64,000 bases of DNA from NCBI RefSeq assembly GCF_000337775.1, contig NZ_AOLQ01000031.1:1-64000 (forward strand), written 5' to 3'. Below, in pieces: positions 16,575 to 25,964 of the stretch. Source of the stretch: Haloarcula vallismortis ATCC 29715. GTDB lineage: Archaea; Halobacteriota; Halobacteria; Halobacteriales; Haloarculaceae. Position 1 is the first letter of the stretch, and every line of letters begins with the position of its first letter. The notes beneath the pieces are model-generated. The model saw only the letters and a list, made by a program, of their open reading frames with translations. It had not been told where the DNA came from and did no database searches. The position numbers and the translations under genes were made by a program.

Positions 16575-17504
16575 ATGAGTCGTTCGCGCAAGCCTGACTG
16601 GCTGAAGATGCGGCCACCGTCGGGCGAGCGGTTCACCGACATCAAGCAGTCGCTCCGGGATCGGAACCTCAACACGGTCTGTGAGGAAGCCAACTGCCCC
16701 AACCTCGGGGAGTGCTGGAGCGGGCGTGACGGCCCGGGAACAGCGACGTTCATGCTGATGGGCGACCGTTGTTCGCGGGGCTGTAACTTCTGTGACGTGG
16801 AGACGGGCGGGATGGACCCGCTAGACGCCGACGAGCCACAGCAGGTGGCCGACGCCGTCGCGGAGATCGGGCTGGACTACGTGGTGCTGACCAGCGTCGA
16901 CCGCGACGACCTGCCCGATCAGGGCGCGGGCCACTTCGCCGAGACGATCCGGGCCATCAAAGAGCGTGACTCGTCAATCCTGGTCGAGTGTCTCATTCCC
17001 GATTTCCAGGGCGAGTCGGACCTCATCCGGAAAATCATCGACGCCGACCCGGACGTTATCGCCCATAACATCGAGACGGTCGACCGCCTCCAGTGGCCGG
17101 TTCGGGACCGCCGGGCAGGGTACGAGCAGTCCCTCTCGGTGCTTCGGCAGGTCGACCGCGAAAGCGACTGTTACAGCAAGACCAGCCTGATGCTGGGCGT
17201 CGGCGAGTACGCCCACGAAGTGTACCAGACGCTGTCGGACCTCCGACAGGCCGGCGTCGACGTAGTGACGTTCGGCCAGTATCTCCAGCCCTCCCGCTCA
17301 CATCTGGAGGTCTCGGAGTACGTCCATCCCGACGCCTTCGACACCTGGCAGCAGGTCGCCGAAGCGGAGTTCGACTTCCTGTATTGTGCCTCGGGACCGA
17401 TGGTCCGGTCGTCCTATCGTGCCGGTGAACTGTTCGTCGAGAGCGTCCTGCGTGAGGGTCAGAGTGCAGACGAGGCGCGGGCGGAAGTTCGTGCGAACGA
17501 CTGA
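16575..17504 (+). CDS. lipA: Lipoyl synthase
   Basis: This 309-residue radical-SAM enzyme inserts two sulfur atoms into octanoyl groups on target proteins to make lipoyl groups. Both iron-sulfur motifs are present: the auxiliary cluster CEEANCPNLGEC (Cys36, 41, 47) and the radical-SAM cluster CSRGCNFC (Cys66, 70, 73). Typical downstream motifs include VVLTSVDRDDLPDQGA and TKTSLMLG-like KTSLMLGVGE. It is immediately followed, on the same strand, by the E1-E2-E3 genes of a 2-oxoacid dehydrogenase complex whose E2 needs lipoate, so the context agrees with the call. A 172-nt gap before E1alpha suggests a separate promoter there. Confidence 0.96.
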   Translation: MSRSRKPDWLKMRPPSGERFTDIKQSLRDRNLNTVCEEANCPNLGECWSGRDGPGTATFMLMGDRCSRGCNFCDVETGGMDPLDADEPQQVADAVAEIGLDYVVLTSVDRDDLPDQGAGHFAETIRAIKERDSSILVECLIPDFQGESDLIRKIIDADPDVIAHNIETVDRLQWPVRDRRAGYEQSLSVLRQVDRESDCYSKTSLMLGVGEYAHEVYQTLSDLRQAGVDVVTFGQYLQPSRSHLEVSEYVHPDAFDTWQQVAEAEFDFLYCASGPMVRSSYRAGELFVESVLREGQSADEARAEVRAND

Positions 17505-17663
17505 TACGTCGGAGTTATCGGTGATAAATTAGGTAGAATTAAAGCCGACTTAGAATTGCTGAAACACCCATATTTTCAGTAATACCCACGTCGGATACAT
17601 TCTGTAGCGCCGCGAAAGCTCTAAACGTAGTGCGAGTGAACAGTCGTCGTATGCCACTTCGAG

Positions 17664-17668
17664 GGAGG
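17664..17668 (+). promoter_or_regulatory. Shine-Dalgarno site of the E1 alpha gene
   Basis: GGAGG lies 8 nt before the ATG at 17677 and matches the CCTCC 3' end of the 16S rRNA in this window. Most starts here are near-leaderless or lack such a site, so this supports the chosen start. An ATG at 17651 opens a 9-codon ORF that ends over the start codon (ATGA). Confidence 0.6.
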
Positions 17669-17676
17669 CGGTTTCT

Positions 17677-18783
17677 ATGAGTGTCCTCCAGCGCGACCCA
17701 ACAGATAAGGTACAGATTCTCGATGAAGACGGGACGGTGGTCGACGGCGCAACAGTGCCGGACCTCTCTGACGACGAACTGGTGAAGATGTACCGACATC
17801 TGAAACTCGGCCGGCACTTCGACCAGCGGGCGGTGAGTTTGCAACGACAGGGTCGGATGGGGACCTACCCCCCAATGTCGGGACAGGAAGCCTCGCAAGT
17901 CGGTAGTGCCTTGGCCCTGCGAGACGGCGACTGGGCCTTCCCAAGCTACCGGGAGCATCTCGCCATGTATGTCAAAGGGTGGCCGTTGTCCGATGACCTG
18001 CTGTACTGGATGGGGTCCGAGGCAGGGAATTCGCCGCCGGAAGACGTACAGGCGTTCTCGTTTGCGGTCCCGATTGCGACACAGATTCCGCACGCGACCG
18101 GAGCCGCGTGGGCATCGAAGCTCAAAGGCGATGACACCGCTGCCCTCGTGTACTTCGGGGACGGTGCGACCTCCGAGGGCGACTTTCACGAAGGACTGAA
18201 CTTCGCGGGCGTGTTCGACGTGCCAGCGGTGTTTTTCTGTAACAACAACCAGTGGGCGATTTCGGTCCCGCGGGAGCGCCAGACGGCCAGCGAGACGCTC
18301 GCCCAGAAGGCCAACGCCTACGGCTTCGACGGCGTGCAAGTCGATGGAATGGACCCGCTGGCGGTGTATCAGGTGACTCGTGAGGCCGTCGAGAAGGCTC
18401 ACGACCCGCCCGAGGATGGGCTTCGACCGACGATGATCGAGGCCGTGCAGTACCGCTTCGGTGCGCACACGACTGCTGACGACCCGTCGGTGTACCGCGA
18501 CGACAGCGAGGTCGAACACTGGAAGCAGAAAGACCCCATCCCGCGGATGGAGGCATTCCTCAGAGACCAAGGCCTGCTCGACGACGAGCGGGTCGACGCC
18601 ATCGACGAATCGGTGCAGGAGGAGGTCGCCACAGCCATCGACGAGGCTGAGGCGACCGAGCGACCGAAACCGGAAGAGATGTTCGCTGACGTGTACGCGG
18701 AGATGCCACAGCGACTCGAACAGCAACTGGACTACCTCGAAGAACTGCGCGAGCGACACGGCGACGAGGTGCTACTGGAATGA
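17677..18783 (+). CDS. 2-oxoacid dehydrogenase E1 component, alpha subunit
   Basis: This 368-residue protein carries the thiamine diphosphate site of the E1 heterotetramer. The signature begins [20 protein letters not shown] and ends with the [10 protein letters not shown] element, and the phosphorylation-loop-like segment [17 protein letters not shown] follows. The [20 protein letters not shown] region is typical of the family. The complex decarboxylates pyruvate or a branched-chain 2-oxoacid and passes the acyl group to lipoyl-E2. Haloarchaea oxidise pyruvate mainly with ferredoxin oxidoreductase, and related haloarchaeal complexes have been linked to other 2-oxoacids, so the substrate is uncertain. 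Its stop overlaps the E1 beta start (ATGA). Confidence 0.93.
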   Translation: MSVLQRDPTDKVQILDEDGTVVDGATVPDLSDDELVKMYRHLKLGRHFDQRAVSLQRQGRMGTYPPMSGQEASQVGSALALRDGDWAFPSYREHLAMYVKGWPLSDDLLYWMGSEAGNSPPEDVQAFSFAVPIATQIPHATGAAWASKLKGDDTAALVYFGDGATSEGDFHEGLNFAGVFDVPAVFFCNNNQWAISVPRERQTASETLAQKANAYGFDGVQVDGMDPLAVYQVTREAVEKAHDPPEDGLRPTMIEAVQYRFGAHTTADDPSVYRDDSEVEHWKQKDPIPRMEAFLRDQGLLDDERVDAIDESVQEEVATAIDEAEATERPKPEEMFADVYAEMPQRLEQQLDYLEELRERHGDEVLLE

Positions 18784-19778
18784 GTACACAGGACGCAGAC
18801 ACACAGAGTTTGACGCTCGTACAGGCCGTCCGTGACGGGCTCTACGGCGAGATGGAGCGAAACGAAGACGTGGTCGTAATGGGTGAAGACGTCGGGAAGA
18901 ACGGCGGCGTCTTCCGGGCGACACAGGGACTTCACGAGGAGTTCGGTGACCAGCGAGTCATCGACACGCCGCTCGCGGAGGCCGGCATCGTCGGAACGGC
19001 CATCGGCATGGCCGCTTACGGGCTTCGACCGGTGCCGGAGATGCAGTTCTCCGGGTTCATGTACCCCGCGTTCGACCAGATTGTCAGCCACGCCGCCCGG
19101 CTTCGGAACAGGAGTCGCGGCCGGTACAACTGTCCGCTCACCGTTCGCGCGCCCTACGGCGGCGGCATCCGTGCGCCGGAACACCACTCCGAATCCAAGG
19201 AGGCGTTCTACGTCCACGAGGCGGGACTGAAGGTGGTCGTCCCCTCGACGCCAAAGGAGACCAAAGGACTGCTCACGGCGGCTATCCGTGACCCGGACCC
19301 CGTCATCTTCCTCGAACCGAAGCTCATCTACCGGTCGTTCCGCGAGGAGGTCCCCGACGACCCCTACACCGTCGAACTGGGCACGGCAAAGACCCGGCGG
19401 GAAGGGACTGACGTGTCCGTGTTCACCTGGGGCGCGATGGCACAGCCGACAGTCGAGGCCGCCGAAGAGCTGGCCGAGGAGGGCATCGACGCCGAAGTGA
19501 TAGACCTGCGAACGCTGTCGCCAATGGACACCGACGCGATTGTCGAGTCATTCAAGAAGACCGGGCGAGCGGCCGTCGTCCACGAAGCGCCCAAAACCGG
19601 TGGGCTGGCCGGCGAGATTATCGCCACCATTCAAGAGGAAGTCCTGCTGTATCAGGAGGCCCCGGTCACGCGGGTGACGGGCTTCGACGTACCCTACCCG
19701 CTGTACGCTCTAGAGGACTACTACCTCCCCGAACCCGCCCGCATCAAAGACGGTATCAGAGAGGCAGTCGAGTTCTGA
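18780..19778 (+). CDS. 2-oxoacid dehydrogenase E1 component, beta subunit
   Basis: This 332-residue transketolase-like subunit contains [37 protein letters not shown] (thiamine-pyrophosphate pocket), [20 protein letters not shown] and the conserved [19 protein letters not shown] near the C-terminus. The [27 protein letters not shown] segment is nearly diagnostic of pyruvate/branched-chain E1 beta. The start overlaps the E1 alpha stop by four bases, so the two subunits are translationally coupled. E2 starts three bases after its stop. Confidence 0.95.
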   Translation: MSTQDADTQSLTLVQAVRDGLYGEMERNEDVVVMGEDVGKNGGVFRATQGLHEEFGDQRVIDTPLAEAGIVGTAIGMAAYGLRPVPEMQFSGFMYPAFDQIVSHAARLRNRSRGRYNCPLTVRAPYGGGIRAPEHHSESKEAFYVHEAGLKVVVPSTPKETKGLLTAAIRDPDPVIFLEPKLIYRSFREEVPDDPYTVELGTAKTRREGTDVSVFTWGAMAQPTVEAAEELAEEGIDAEVIDLRTLSPMDTDAIVESFKKTGRAAVVHEAPKTGGLAGEIIATIQEEVLLYQEAPVTRVTGFDVPYPLYALEDYYLPEPARIKDGIREAVEF

Positions 19779-19781
19779 CAT

Positions 19782-21410
19782 ATGTTTGAATTTAATCTCC
19801 CGGACCTCGGTGAGGGGGTCGCAGAGGGTGAGGTGCTGACCTGGCACGTCTCGCCCGGCGACACCGTCACCGAGGACCAGGTCCTCGCAGAAGTTGAGAC
19901 CGACAAGGCCGCCGTCGACGTACCGTCGCCGGTCAACGGCATCGTACGGGAACTGCACGCCGAAGTCGGCGAGATGGTCCAGACCGGCGAGGTGCTCATC
20001 ACCATCGAGGAAGAGGGCGACGCCGAAGCGGCCGACGCGGCGGCTGGCAGTTCGGAGGGTGCCGAATCGGCAGAAGCCGATACAGCGCAGACCGATAGCG
20101 ATGCAGGCGAAACCACAGCGGTCGATACGTCGGACCAGTCGGACGCCAGCACGGCCGACGGTCGTGTATTTGCCTCCCCGAGCGTACGTCGACTCGCCCG
20201 TGAGAAGGGGGTCGATATCGCGGCCGTCGATGGCAGCGGGCCGGGCGGCCGCGTCACCGAGGGAGATGTCGAGGCGGCCACGACAGCAGCCGGCGAGACG
20301 ACTGACAGTGACGAGAGCCCTACGTCGGTTGTCTCGAAGGCGTCCGACGACGGGGACGGCCCGACCACAGTAGTTTCGCAAGTCGACGATGCGGGCGACA
20401 CAGACGACGGAGGCGCTGTCAAGTCTGTCTCCGGGGACGGACAGGCGGCGGCCAGTCGCGACCAGACGCTGGCGACGCCGGCCACCAGAAAAGCCGCCCG
20501 CGAGCTCGACGTGAACATCGACGCTGTCCCGACCGACCAGACGCGGGACGGCCAGCCCTACGTCGACGAGGCGGCCGTTCGGACGTACGCGGAGGCACAG
20601 CAGGCCGCACAGGCGGCCGATGCCGAAGCCATCAGCGACGAAGGAGGCGCAACAGGGACGGCGGCCGAGGCGGGCGGCGCTAGAGCCGAAGCGACGGCCG
20701 TTGAGACAGGTGGCGGCGAGCGCCGCGAGCCGTACCGCGGCGTCCGTCGGTCCATCGGCGAGCAGATGGCTCGCTCCCGCCGAGAGGTGCCCCACGCGAC
20801 CCACCACGATCAGGTCGTCGTATCCGGCCTCGTTGAGGCCCGTGAGCGACTCGCGCCACTCGCCGAGGAGCGCGATGTCACGCTGACGTATACGCCCTTT
20901 GTAGTGAAATGCGTCGCCGCAGCGCTGGAGCAGCACCCGGTACTCAATACGGCGCTGGACACCGAAAACGAGGAAATCGTCTACAGGGACGTTCACAACA
21001 TCGGCGTGGCGGCAGCGACCGACCACGGACTGGTCGTCCCGGTTGTCAACGACGTGGACGGGAAGGGGCTGGTCAAACTCGCCGACGAGATCAACGACCT
21101 CGTCGGGCGGGCACGCGAGCGCGACATCGAGCGGTCGGAGATGCAGGGCGGGACGTTCACCGTCACGAACTTCGGCGTCATCGGCGGGGAGTACGCCAGT
21201 CCGATCATCAACGTCCCAGAAACAGCGATTCTCGGCATCGGGGCGCTGAAAGAGCGCCCGGTTGCCGAAGACGGCGAAGTCGTCGCGAAACCCACGCTCC
21301 CGCTCTCGCTTGCAATCGACCACCGCGTCATCGACGGGGCCGACGCCGCGCGCTTCGTCAACACGCTCAAAGAGTATCTAACGGACCCAACGCGACTCCT
21401 GCTGGAGTAG
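19782..21410 (+). CDS. Dihydrolipoamide acyltransferase (E2) with two subunit-binding domains
   Basis: This is the 542-residue core of the complex. An N-terminal lipoyl domain (1-80) has the lipoylated Lys42 in ETDKAAVDVPSP. After an acidic Ala/Glu linker comes a peripheral subunit-binding domain (about 130-165, ASPSVRRLAREKGVDIAAVDGSGPGGRVTEGDV). A second linker is followed by a second, similar domain (about 231-271, ATPATRKAARELDVNIDAV). The catalytic acetyltransferase domain (about 316-542) carries HRVIDG with His514 and Asp518. Most E2 chains have one subunit-binding domain, so the pair is unusual. It transfers the acyl group from E1 to CoA. Confidence 0.95.
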   Translation: MFEFNLPDLGEGVAEGEVLTWHVSPGDTVTEDQVLAEVETDKAAVDVPSPVNGIVRELHAEVGEMVQTGEVLITIEEEGDAEAADAAAGSSEGAESAEADTAQTDSDAGETTAVDTSDQSDASTADGRVFASPSVRRLAREKGVDIAAVDGSGPGGRVTEGDVEAATTAAGETTDSDESPTSVVSKASDDGDGPTTVVSQVDDAGDTDDGGAVKSVSGDGQAAASRDQTLATPATRKAARELDVNIDAVPTDQTRDGQPYVDEAAVRTYAEAQQAAQAADAEAISDEGGATGTAAEAGGARAEATAVETGGGERREPYRGVRRSIGEQMARSRREVPHATHHDQVVVSGLVEARERLAPLAEERDVTLTYTPFVVKCVAAALEQHPVLNTALDTENEEIVYRDVHNIGVAAATDHGLVVPVVNDVDGKGLVKLADEINDLVGRARERDIERSEMQGGTFTVTNFGVIGGEYASPIINVPETAILGIGALKERPVAEDGEVVAKPTLPLSLAIDHRVIDGADAARFVNTLKEYLTDPTRLLLE

Positions 21411-21461
21411 CCCCCTGCGCAACCGAAACCGAAACAAGTCGCTGGAGCGACAGGAGACGTA

Positions 21462-21860
21462 ATGCCCTCCGCGAGAGACACATGGATCTGGTACGGATTA
21501 GCCGCGCTGTTCGTCCTGTCGCCGGTGTGTGTAGCCCTCTCACAGATGTCAATGCGACTGTTCATTTCGGCCACCTCAACGGGGGAGGTGAATGCCGGTA
21601 CGTCCCTCGGCATGTTCGCCCTGACTGTGCTCACAAACTGGGCGGCGGTGCTGTTCAGCGTCCTTCTCACAGTCGGCCTCTTCCTCGATAGTCGGCGGCT
21701 CCGGCGGACCGATGGGGGCTGGCAGCCGACGCCGCTGTATGCGCTCGCCGGCATCGTCCACGGGGTGGGGTCGACACTGCTCGCAGCGTTTGCGGTGTCG
21801 GTACCGGTCATGGGGTACTACCTGTATCGGCGGCGCAGGCGAGACACGACAGCGAGGTGA
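21462..21860 (+). CDS. Membrane protein within the 2-oxoacid dehydrogenase cluster
   Basis: This 132-residue protein has four hydrophobic segments: TWIWYGLAALFVLSPVCVAL, the NAGTSLGMFALTVLTNWAAVLF region, LLTVGLFLDSRRL, and YALAGIVHGVGSTLLAAFAVSVPVMGYYLY. It ends in a run of Arg (YRRRRRDTTAR), so the C-terminus should face the cytoplasm. I recognise no family. It sits between E2 and E3 on the same strand, with 51 nt before it and 39 nt after it, so it is probably co-transcribed with the complex genes. A functional link is possible but unproven. Confidence 0.75.
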   Translation: MPSARDTWIWYGLAALFVLSPVCVALSQMSMRLFISATSTGEVNAGTSLGMFALTVLTNWAAVLFSVLLTVGLFLDSRRLRRTDGGWQPTPLYALAGIVHGVGSTLLAAFAVSVPVMGYYLYRRRRRDTTAR

Positions 21861-21899
21861 AGGGCGATAGCTTTTCACGGACCCGGACGAGGCACCGCT

Positions 21900-23318
21900 A
21901 TGGTCGTCGGAGATGTCACGACGGGAACGGAACTGCTTGTTATCGGCGGCGGTCCGGGCGGCTACGTCGCCGCGATCCGGGGCGCACAGCTGGGACTGGA
22001 TACGACGCTTGTCGAGCGGGACGCCTACGGCGGGACCTGCCTGAACCACGGCTGTATCCCCTCGAAAGCGCTCATCTCGGCCTCCGACGTGGCCCACGAT
22101 GCCCGGCAGGCCGAGTCGATGGGCGTGTTCGCGGACCCGGCCGTCGACATGGCCGGGATGACAGAGTGGAAAGACGGCGTCGTCACACGGCTGACACGCG
22201 GCGTCGAGTCGCTGTGTAAGAGTGCTGGCGTCAATCTGATTGAGGGGACCGCCGAGTTCGTCGACGACGGGACGGTCCGGGTCGCCCATGGCGGCGAGGG
22301 GCAGGGCTCAGAATCGCTGTCGTTCGAACACGCTGTCATTGCAACGGGGAGCCGGCCGATGGCAGTCCCGGGCTTCGAGTTTGACGGCGAGCATATCCTC
22401 TCCTCGAAGGACGCGCTCGCACTCGAATCGGTCCCCGAAAAGCTGCTCGTCGTCGGGGCGGGCTACATCGGTATGGAGCTCTCGACGGTGTTCGCAAAGC
22501 TGGGTGCGGAAGTCACCGTCGTGGAAATGCTCGATGACGTGTTGCCCGGCTACGAGGACGACATCGCGGCGGTCGTCCGCGACCGCGCCGAGGAGCTGGG
22601 GATCGATTTCAACTTCGGCGAGGCGGCCGACGACTGGGAGGAGACAGACGAGGGCATTCGCGTCCAGACCGTCAACGAAGACGACGCAATCACCGAGTAT
22701 AACGCCGAGAAATGCCTGGTCGCGGTCGGCCGAGAGCCGGTCACGGACACACTTGCGCTGGAGAACATTGACCTCCAGACGGACGAGAACGGATGCCTCC
22801 CGACTGACGACCAGTGCCGAACTGCGTTCGAATCGGTGTTCGCCGTCGGAGACGTGGCAGGCGAACCGATGCTTGCCCACAAGGCGATGGCCGAGGGTGA
22901 AGTTGCCGCGGAAGCCGCCGCCGGTGAGCCGGCCGCGTTCGATCATCAGGCGATTCCGGCGGCAGTGTTTACCGACCCCGAAATCGCCACCGTCGGCATG
23001 ACAGAGAGCGAAGCCGAGGCGGCGGGCTTTGCCCCAGTCGTCGGGCAGATGCCGCTACGAGCTAACGGCCGCGCGCTCACCGTCAACGAGAAGGACGGGT
23101 TCGTCCGCGTCGTCGCCGACGCCGACGAGGAGTTCCTGCTCGGGGCCCAGATCGTCGGCCCGGAGGCGTCAGAGCTCATCGCCGAACTCGGGCTGGGCAT
23201 CGAGATGGGTGCGCGGCTCGAAGACATCGCTGGAACGATTCACACGCATCCGACGCTCTCCGAGGCAGTCCACGAGGCGGCCGCGGCCGCTCGCGGCGAG
23301 GCCATTCATACGCAGTGA
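21900..23318 (+). CDS. lpdA: Dihydrolipoyl dehydrogenase (E3)
   Basis: This 472-residue flavoprotein reoxidises the dihydrolipoyl group of E2 and reduces NAD. FAD binding is shown by LLVIGGGPGGYVAAIRGAQLG. The redox-active disulfide is Cys47/Cys52 in GGTCLNHGCIPSKAL. The NAD domain has VVGAGYIGMELSTVFAKLGAEVTVVE. The C-terminal interface has the catalytic HTHPTLSEAVHEA with the active-site His and Glu. Length and order match the family. It completes the E1-E2-E3 operon, as in other haloarchaea where the genes are contiguous. The start is the first Met of the frame, MVVGDVTTG. Confidence 0.96.
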   Translation: MVVGDVTTGTELLVIGGGPGGYVAAIRGAQLGLDTTLVERDAYGGTCLNHGCIPSKALISASDVAHDARQAESMGVFADPAVDMAGMTEWKDGVVTRLTRGVESLCKSAGVNLIEGTAEFVDDGTVRVAHGGEGQGSESLSFEHAVIATGSRPMAVPGFEFDGEHILSSKDALALESVPEKLLVVGAGYIGMELSTVFAKLGAEVTVVEMLDDVLPGYEDDIAAVVRDRAEELGIDFNFGEAADDWEETDEGIRVQTVNEDDAITEYNAEKCLVAVGREPVTDTLALENIDLQTDENGCLPTDDQCRTAFESVFAVGDVAGEPMLAHKAMAEGEVAAEAAAGEPAAFDHQAIPAAVFTDPEIATVGMTESEAEAAGFAPVVGQMPLRANGRALTVNEKDGFVRVVADADEEFLLGAQIVGPEASELIAELGLGIEMGARLEDIAGTIHTHPTLSEAVHEAAAAARGEAIHTQ

Positions 23319-23458
23319 AATCGTTCCGGGGCGGTTCGTGAGGGGTCAGTAAACACAACTCAATCGGTGTTCACAGACAGCGAATCTGAATCTTGCGCCG
23401 TGCAAAAAGGTTATATCGCGGATTGAGTAAACTCCCGGTAGACAGGAACCGGTAACGT

Positions 23459-24088
23459 ATGTCTACTGATTCACAGCCCGACGACACCATCGCTCAGGCG
23501 ATCATTTCAGGGTCGACCTACGAGCGACTCCGCTACGAACGCCATTCGTATCTCAGACAGACCGTGCCACGGACGCTTGCGCTCCAGAGCGCCCTGCTCG
23601 GCGCGCTGGCACTGTTGTTACCGATCTACGGTCTGTATCCGGACAGCACCGCAGCGTATCTCCCATCGGTCGATCCCGCCGTCGCCTCGCCGAAGGTACT
23701 GTTGCTCGGGCTGTTCGGCGGGGTCCTGGAGCTTTTCGGTGCGATGTTGCTCGTCGGCTCAGTCCTCTACCGGGTCCGGCTCGCTCCGCTGACTGAGCGA
23801 CAGGCACATGCGGCCCTCAACGCTGAGGACTTCGCGCGGTACGTCGGGCTCGGGACGGGCGGCCTGGCCATCGGCATTTCGCTTTGCCTGTTCGCTGTGG
23901 GGCTGGGCGGCGGTGACGCAGTGTCCGCATACATCGCGTTCACAGGTCGAAACCCGCTCGTTGACTCCGGGTTCGGCCTGTCGGTTGCGACCGTCTCGCT
24001 GCTCGCCTTCGTCGCCAGCGTGACAGTTTTTTACGCCTCGCGATATCTCCTCGTTCACCTCGCGCTGTTCCATCTTAGCGAGGAGTAA
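23459..24088 (+). CDS. Membrane protein, unknown function
   Basis: This 209-residue protein has a short acidic cytoplasmic N-terminus followed by about four membrane segments: LALQSALLGALALLLPIYGLY, KVLLLGLFGGVLELFGAMLLVGSVLY, YVGLGTGGLAIGISLCLFAVGLGGG, and LSVATVSLLAFVASVTVFYASRYLLVH. No named motif is visible. A TATA-like ggttatatcg lies about 45-50 nt upstream, so it is probably not in the E3 operon. The next gene is a separate aldo/keto reductase. Confidence 0.7.
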   Translation: MSTDSQPDDTIAQAIISGSTYERLRYERHSYLRQTVPRTLALQSALLGALALLLPIYGLYPDSTAAYLPSVDPAVASPKVLLLGLFGGVLELFGAMLLVGSVLYRVRLAPLTERQAHAALNAEDFARYVGLGTGGLAIGISLCLFAVGLGGGDAVSAYIAFTGRNPLVDSGFGLSVATVSLLAFVASVTVFYASRYLLVHLALFHLSEE

Positions 24089-24171
24089 GCTGGCAGTGCG
24101 AGGCGTTGACAGTAGCAGCACCGGCTGTAACATGCGCGGCTGTTTTCAGGGGTGCGGACGACCGTGTTCAT

Positions 24172-25011
24172 ATGGTCACAAACGAGAGTGACACCTTCGA
24201 TATCGGCGGGGAACTCACCGTTCACCGGCTCGGCTTCGGCGCGATGCGGCTCACCGGCGAGGACATCATCGGAAAACCGGACGATGAATCCGAGGCCCGC
24301 GCGGTGCTGGAGCGGGCGGTCGAACTCGGCGTCGATTTCATCGACACGGCGGACTCGTACGGCCCGGGCGTCTCCGAACGGCTCATCGGCGAGGCACTGG
24401 ACACCGAGCGTGAGGACCTCGTCATCGCGACGAAGGGCGGCCTGCTCCGCAACACCGACGCCGACTGGCTGGCCCACGGCGACCCGGACTACCTCCGCAA
24501 CGCACAACTGTGCTCGCGGGACCGACTGCGGATGGACCCCATCGACCTGTATCAGTACCACCGGCCGGACCCTGACACGCCGTTCGAGGACTCGATACAC
24601 GCACTCGCCGAGATGAAAGACGAGGGGCTGATCCGCCACGTCGGCGTCTCGAACGTCTCCGTCGAGCAACTGGACCGCGCCCGCGATATCGTCGACATCG
24701 CGACGGTCCAGAACCAGTACAACGTCGCCCACCGCGACGACGAGGACGTGCTGGAAGCCTGCGAGGAGTACGGTATCGGCTTCATCCCGTGGTTCCCGCT
24801 GGGCGCTGGCGACCTTGACGGCGTCGACGGTATCGACGAGATAGCTCAGCGCAACGACGCCACGCCCTACCAGATTGCGCTGGCGTGGCTACTGGGTCAT
24901 TCGGACGTGACGCTGCCGATTCCTGGCACGAGCAGCCTCGACCACCTCGAACAGAACGTCGCCGCAAGCGCCATCGACCTGACCGACGAGGAACTGGCGC
25001 GGTTGTCCTGA
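24172..25011 (+). CDS. Aldo/keto reductase
   Basis: This 279-residue (alpha/beta)8-barrel NAD(P)H-dependent oxidoreductase has VHRLGFGAMRLTGED (first strand), the catalytic Asp/Tyr in FIDTADSYGPGVSE, Lys in VIATKGG, His in DLYQYHRPDPDTP, and the GVSN element IRHVGVSNVSVEQLD. The class is that of AKR11/AKR13-type enzymes acting on small carbonyls; the substrate is unknown. Met at 24172 starts just before the first strand; the longer frame is not needed. There are three AKR genes in this window (also 45938 and 54211), all different. Confidence 0.9.
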   Translation: MVTNESDTFDIGGELTVHRLGFGAMRLTGEDIIGKPDDESEARAVLERAVELGVDFIDTADSYGPGVSERLIGEALDTEREDLVIATKGGLLRNTDADWLAHGDPDYLRNAQLCSRDRLRMDPIDLYQYHRPDPDTPFEDSIHALAEMKDEGLIRHVGVSNVSVEQLDRARDIVDIATVQNQYNVAHRDDEDVLEACEEYGIGFIPWFPLGAGDLDGVDGIDEIAQRNDATPYQIALAWLLGHSDVTLPIPGTSSLDHLEQNVAASAIDLTDEELARLS

Positions 25012-25086
25012 ACTACGGTAGACCGCAACGCGACAGCGCTTGCCGATGACCACCGTTCTTTTGGTTCCTACCGCTGTACCCCGGGT

Positions 25087-25902
25087 ATGACCACTGTTAC
25101 CCTGGGTCCTGAGGGGACCTACTCCCACCGCGCCGCACAGGCAGTCACCGACGACGAAATCGGCTTCTCTGAGTCAGTGACCGCCATCGTCGAGGCGGTC
25201 GCGGAGGGCGAGGCCGAGCGTGGTGTCGTTCCCGTCGAAAACAGCATCGAAGGCTCCGTCACGGAATCACTCGACGCTTTCGCGGAGTACGATATCGCCG
25301 TCGTCGAGGAGATCATCACGCCCATCCGTCACGCCCTGCTCGCACAGGACGACTCCTTCTCGTTGGTGGCCAGCCACGCACAGGCGCTGGCACAGTGTCG
25401 CGGCTGGCTCGACGAGCACTACCCTGGCGTCAATGTGGAGGCCGTCGCATCGACCGCCCGCGGCGTCGAGCGCGCCCGCGCCGACGCGGACATCGCCGCT
25501 ATCGGTCACCCAGAAAACGCGACCAACGGCACCGAACTGAAGGTGCTCGCCGAGGACATTCAGGACCGGTCTTCGAACGCGACCCGCTTCGTCGTCGTTG
25601 CCCCGACAGGCGAGCGCAGCGAGGCCGGCGGGAAGAGTTCCTTCATTGTCTATCCCGACGTTGACTACCCCGGCCTGTTGCTCGAACTGCTGGAGCCCTT
25701 CGCCGACCGCGATATCAACCTCACCCGCGTCGAGTCCCGGCCAAGCGGCGAGCGACTGGGCGACTACGTCTTCCACATCGACATCTCGGCGGGGCTGTAC
25801 GAGCAGCGCACGCAGGCGGCACTCACCGATATCGAGGAGATCGCCGAGAAGGGCTGGGTCCGCCGGCTTGGATCGTACGACTCGCGGACGGTCGTCAACT
25901 GA
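25087..25902 (+). CDS. pheA: Prephenate dehydratase
   Basis: This 271-residue monofunctional enzyme turns prephenate into phenylpyruvate in Phe synthesis. The N-terminal catalytic domain begins TLGPEGTYSHRAAQAV and includes VPVENSIEGSVTESLD and the signature SSNATRFVVV. The C-terminal ACT domain (about 195-271) contains DINLTRVESRPSGERLGDYVFH, where Phe normally binds and inhibits. There is no fused chorismate mutase domain. In haloarchaea this is a stand-alone gene. The 75-nt upstream region has a 14-codon ORF (25046-25090) ending over the pheA ATG, but it has no Phe codons. Confidence 0.95.
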   Translation: MTTVTLGPEGTYSHRAAQAVTDDEIGFSESVTAIVEAVAEGEAERGVVPVENSIEGSVTESLDAFAEYDIAVVEEIITPIRHALLAQDDSFSLVASHAQALAQCRGWLDEHYPGVNVEAVASTARGVERARADADIAAIGHPENATNGTELKVLAEDIQDRSSNATRFVVVAPTGERSEAGGKSSFIVYPDVDYPGLLLELLEPFADRDINLTRVESRPSGERLGDYVFHIDISAGLYEQRTQAALTDIEEIAEKGWVRRLGSYDSRTVVN

Positions 25903-25964
25903 GCCGGTGGGACATCGCCGACCGCGGTTCAAGCGTTAAGTTCCGGGCACGTGTACCCCCGCGT

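Noticed and set aside
19710-21323. A 537-codon open frame on the minus strand over the E2 gene
   Set aside because: It is a shadow of the E2 coding region. The plus strand has lipoyl, binding and catalytic domains in order; the minus-strand product is basic and repetitive.
25046-25090. A 14-codon ORF ending over the pheA start codon
   Set aside because: It has no Phe codons, so it does not resemble a Phe leader. The ATGA overlap may be chance.
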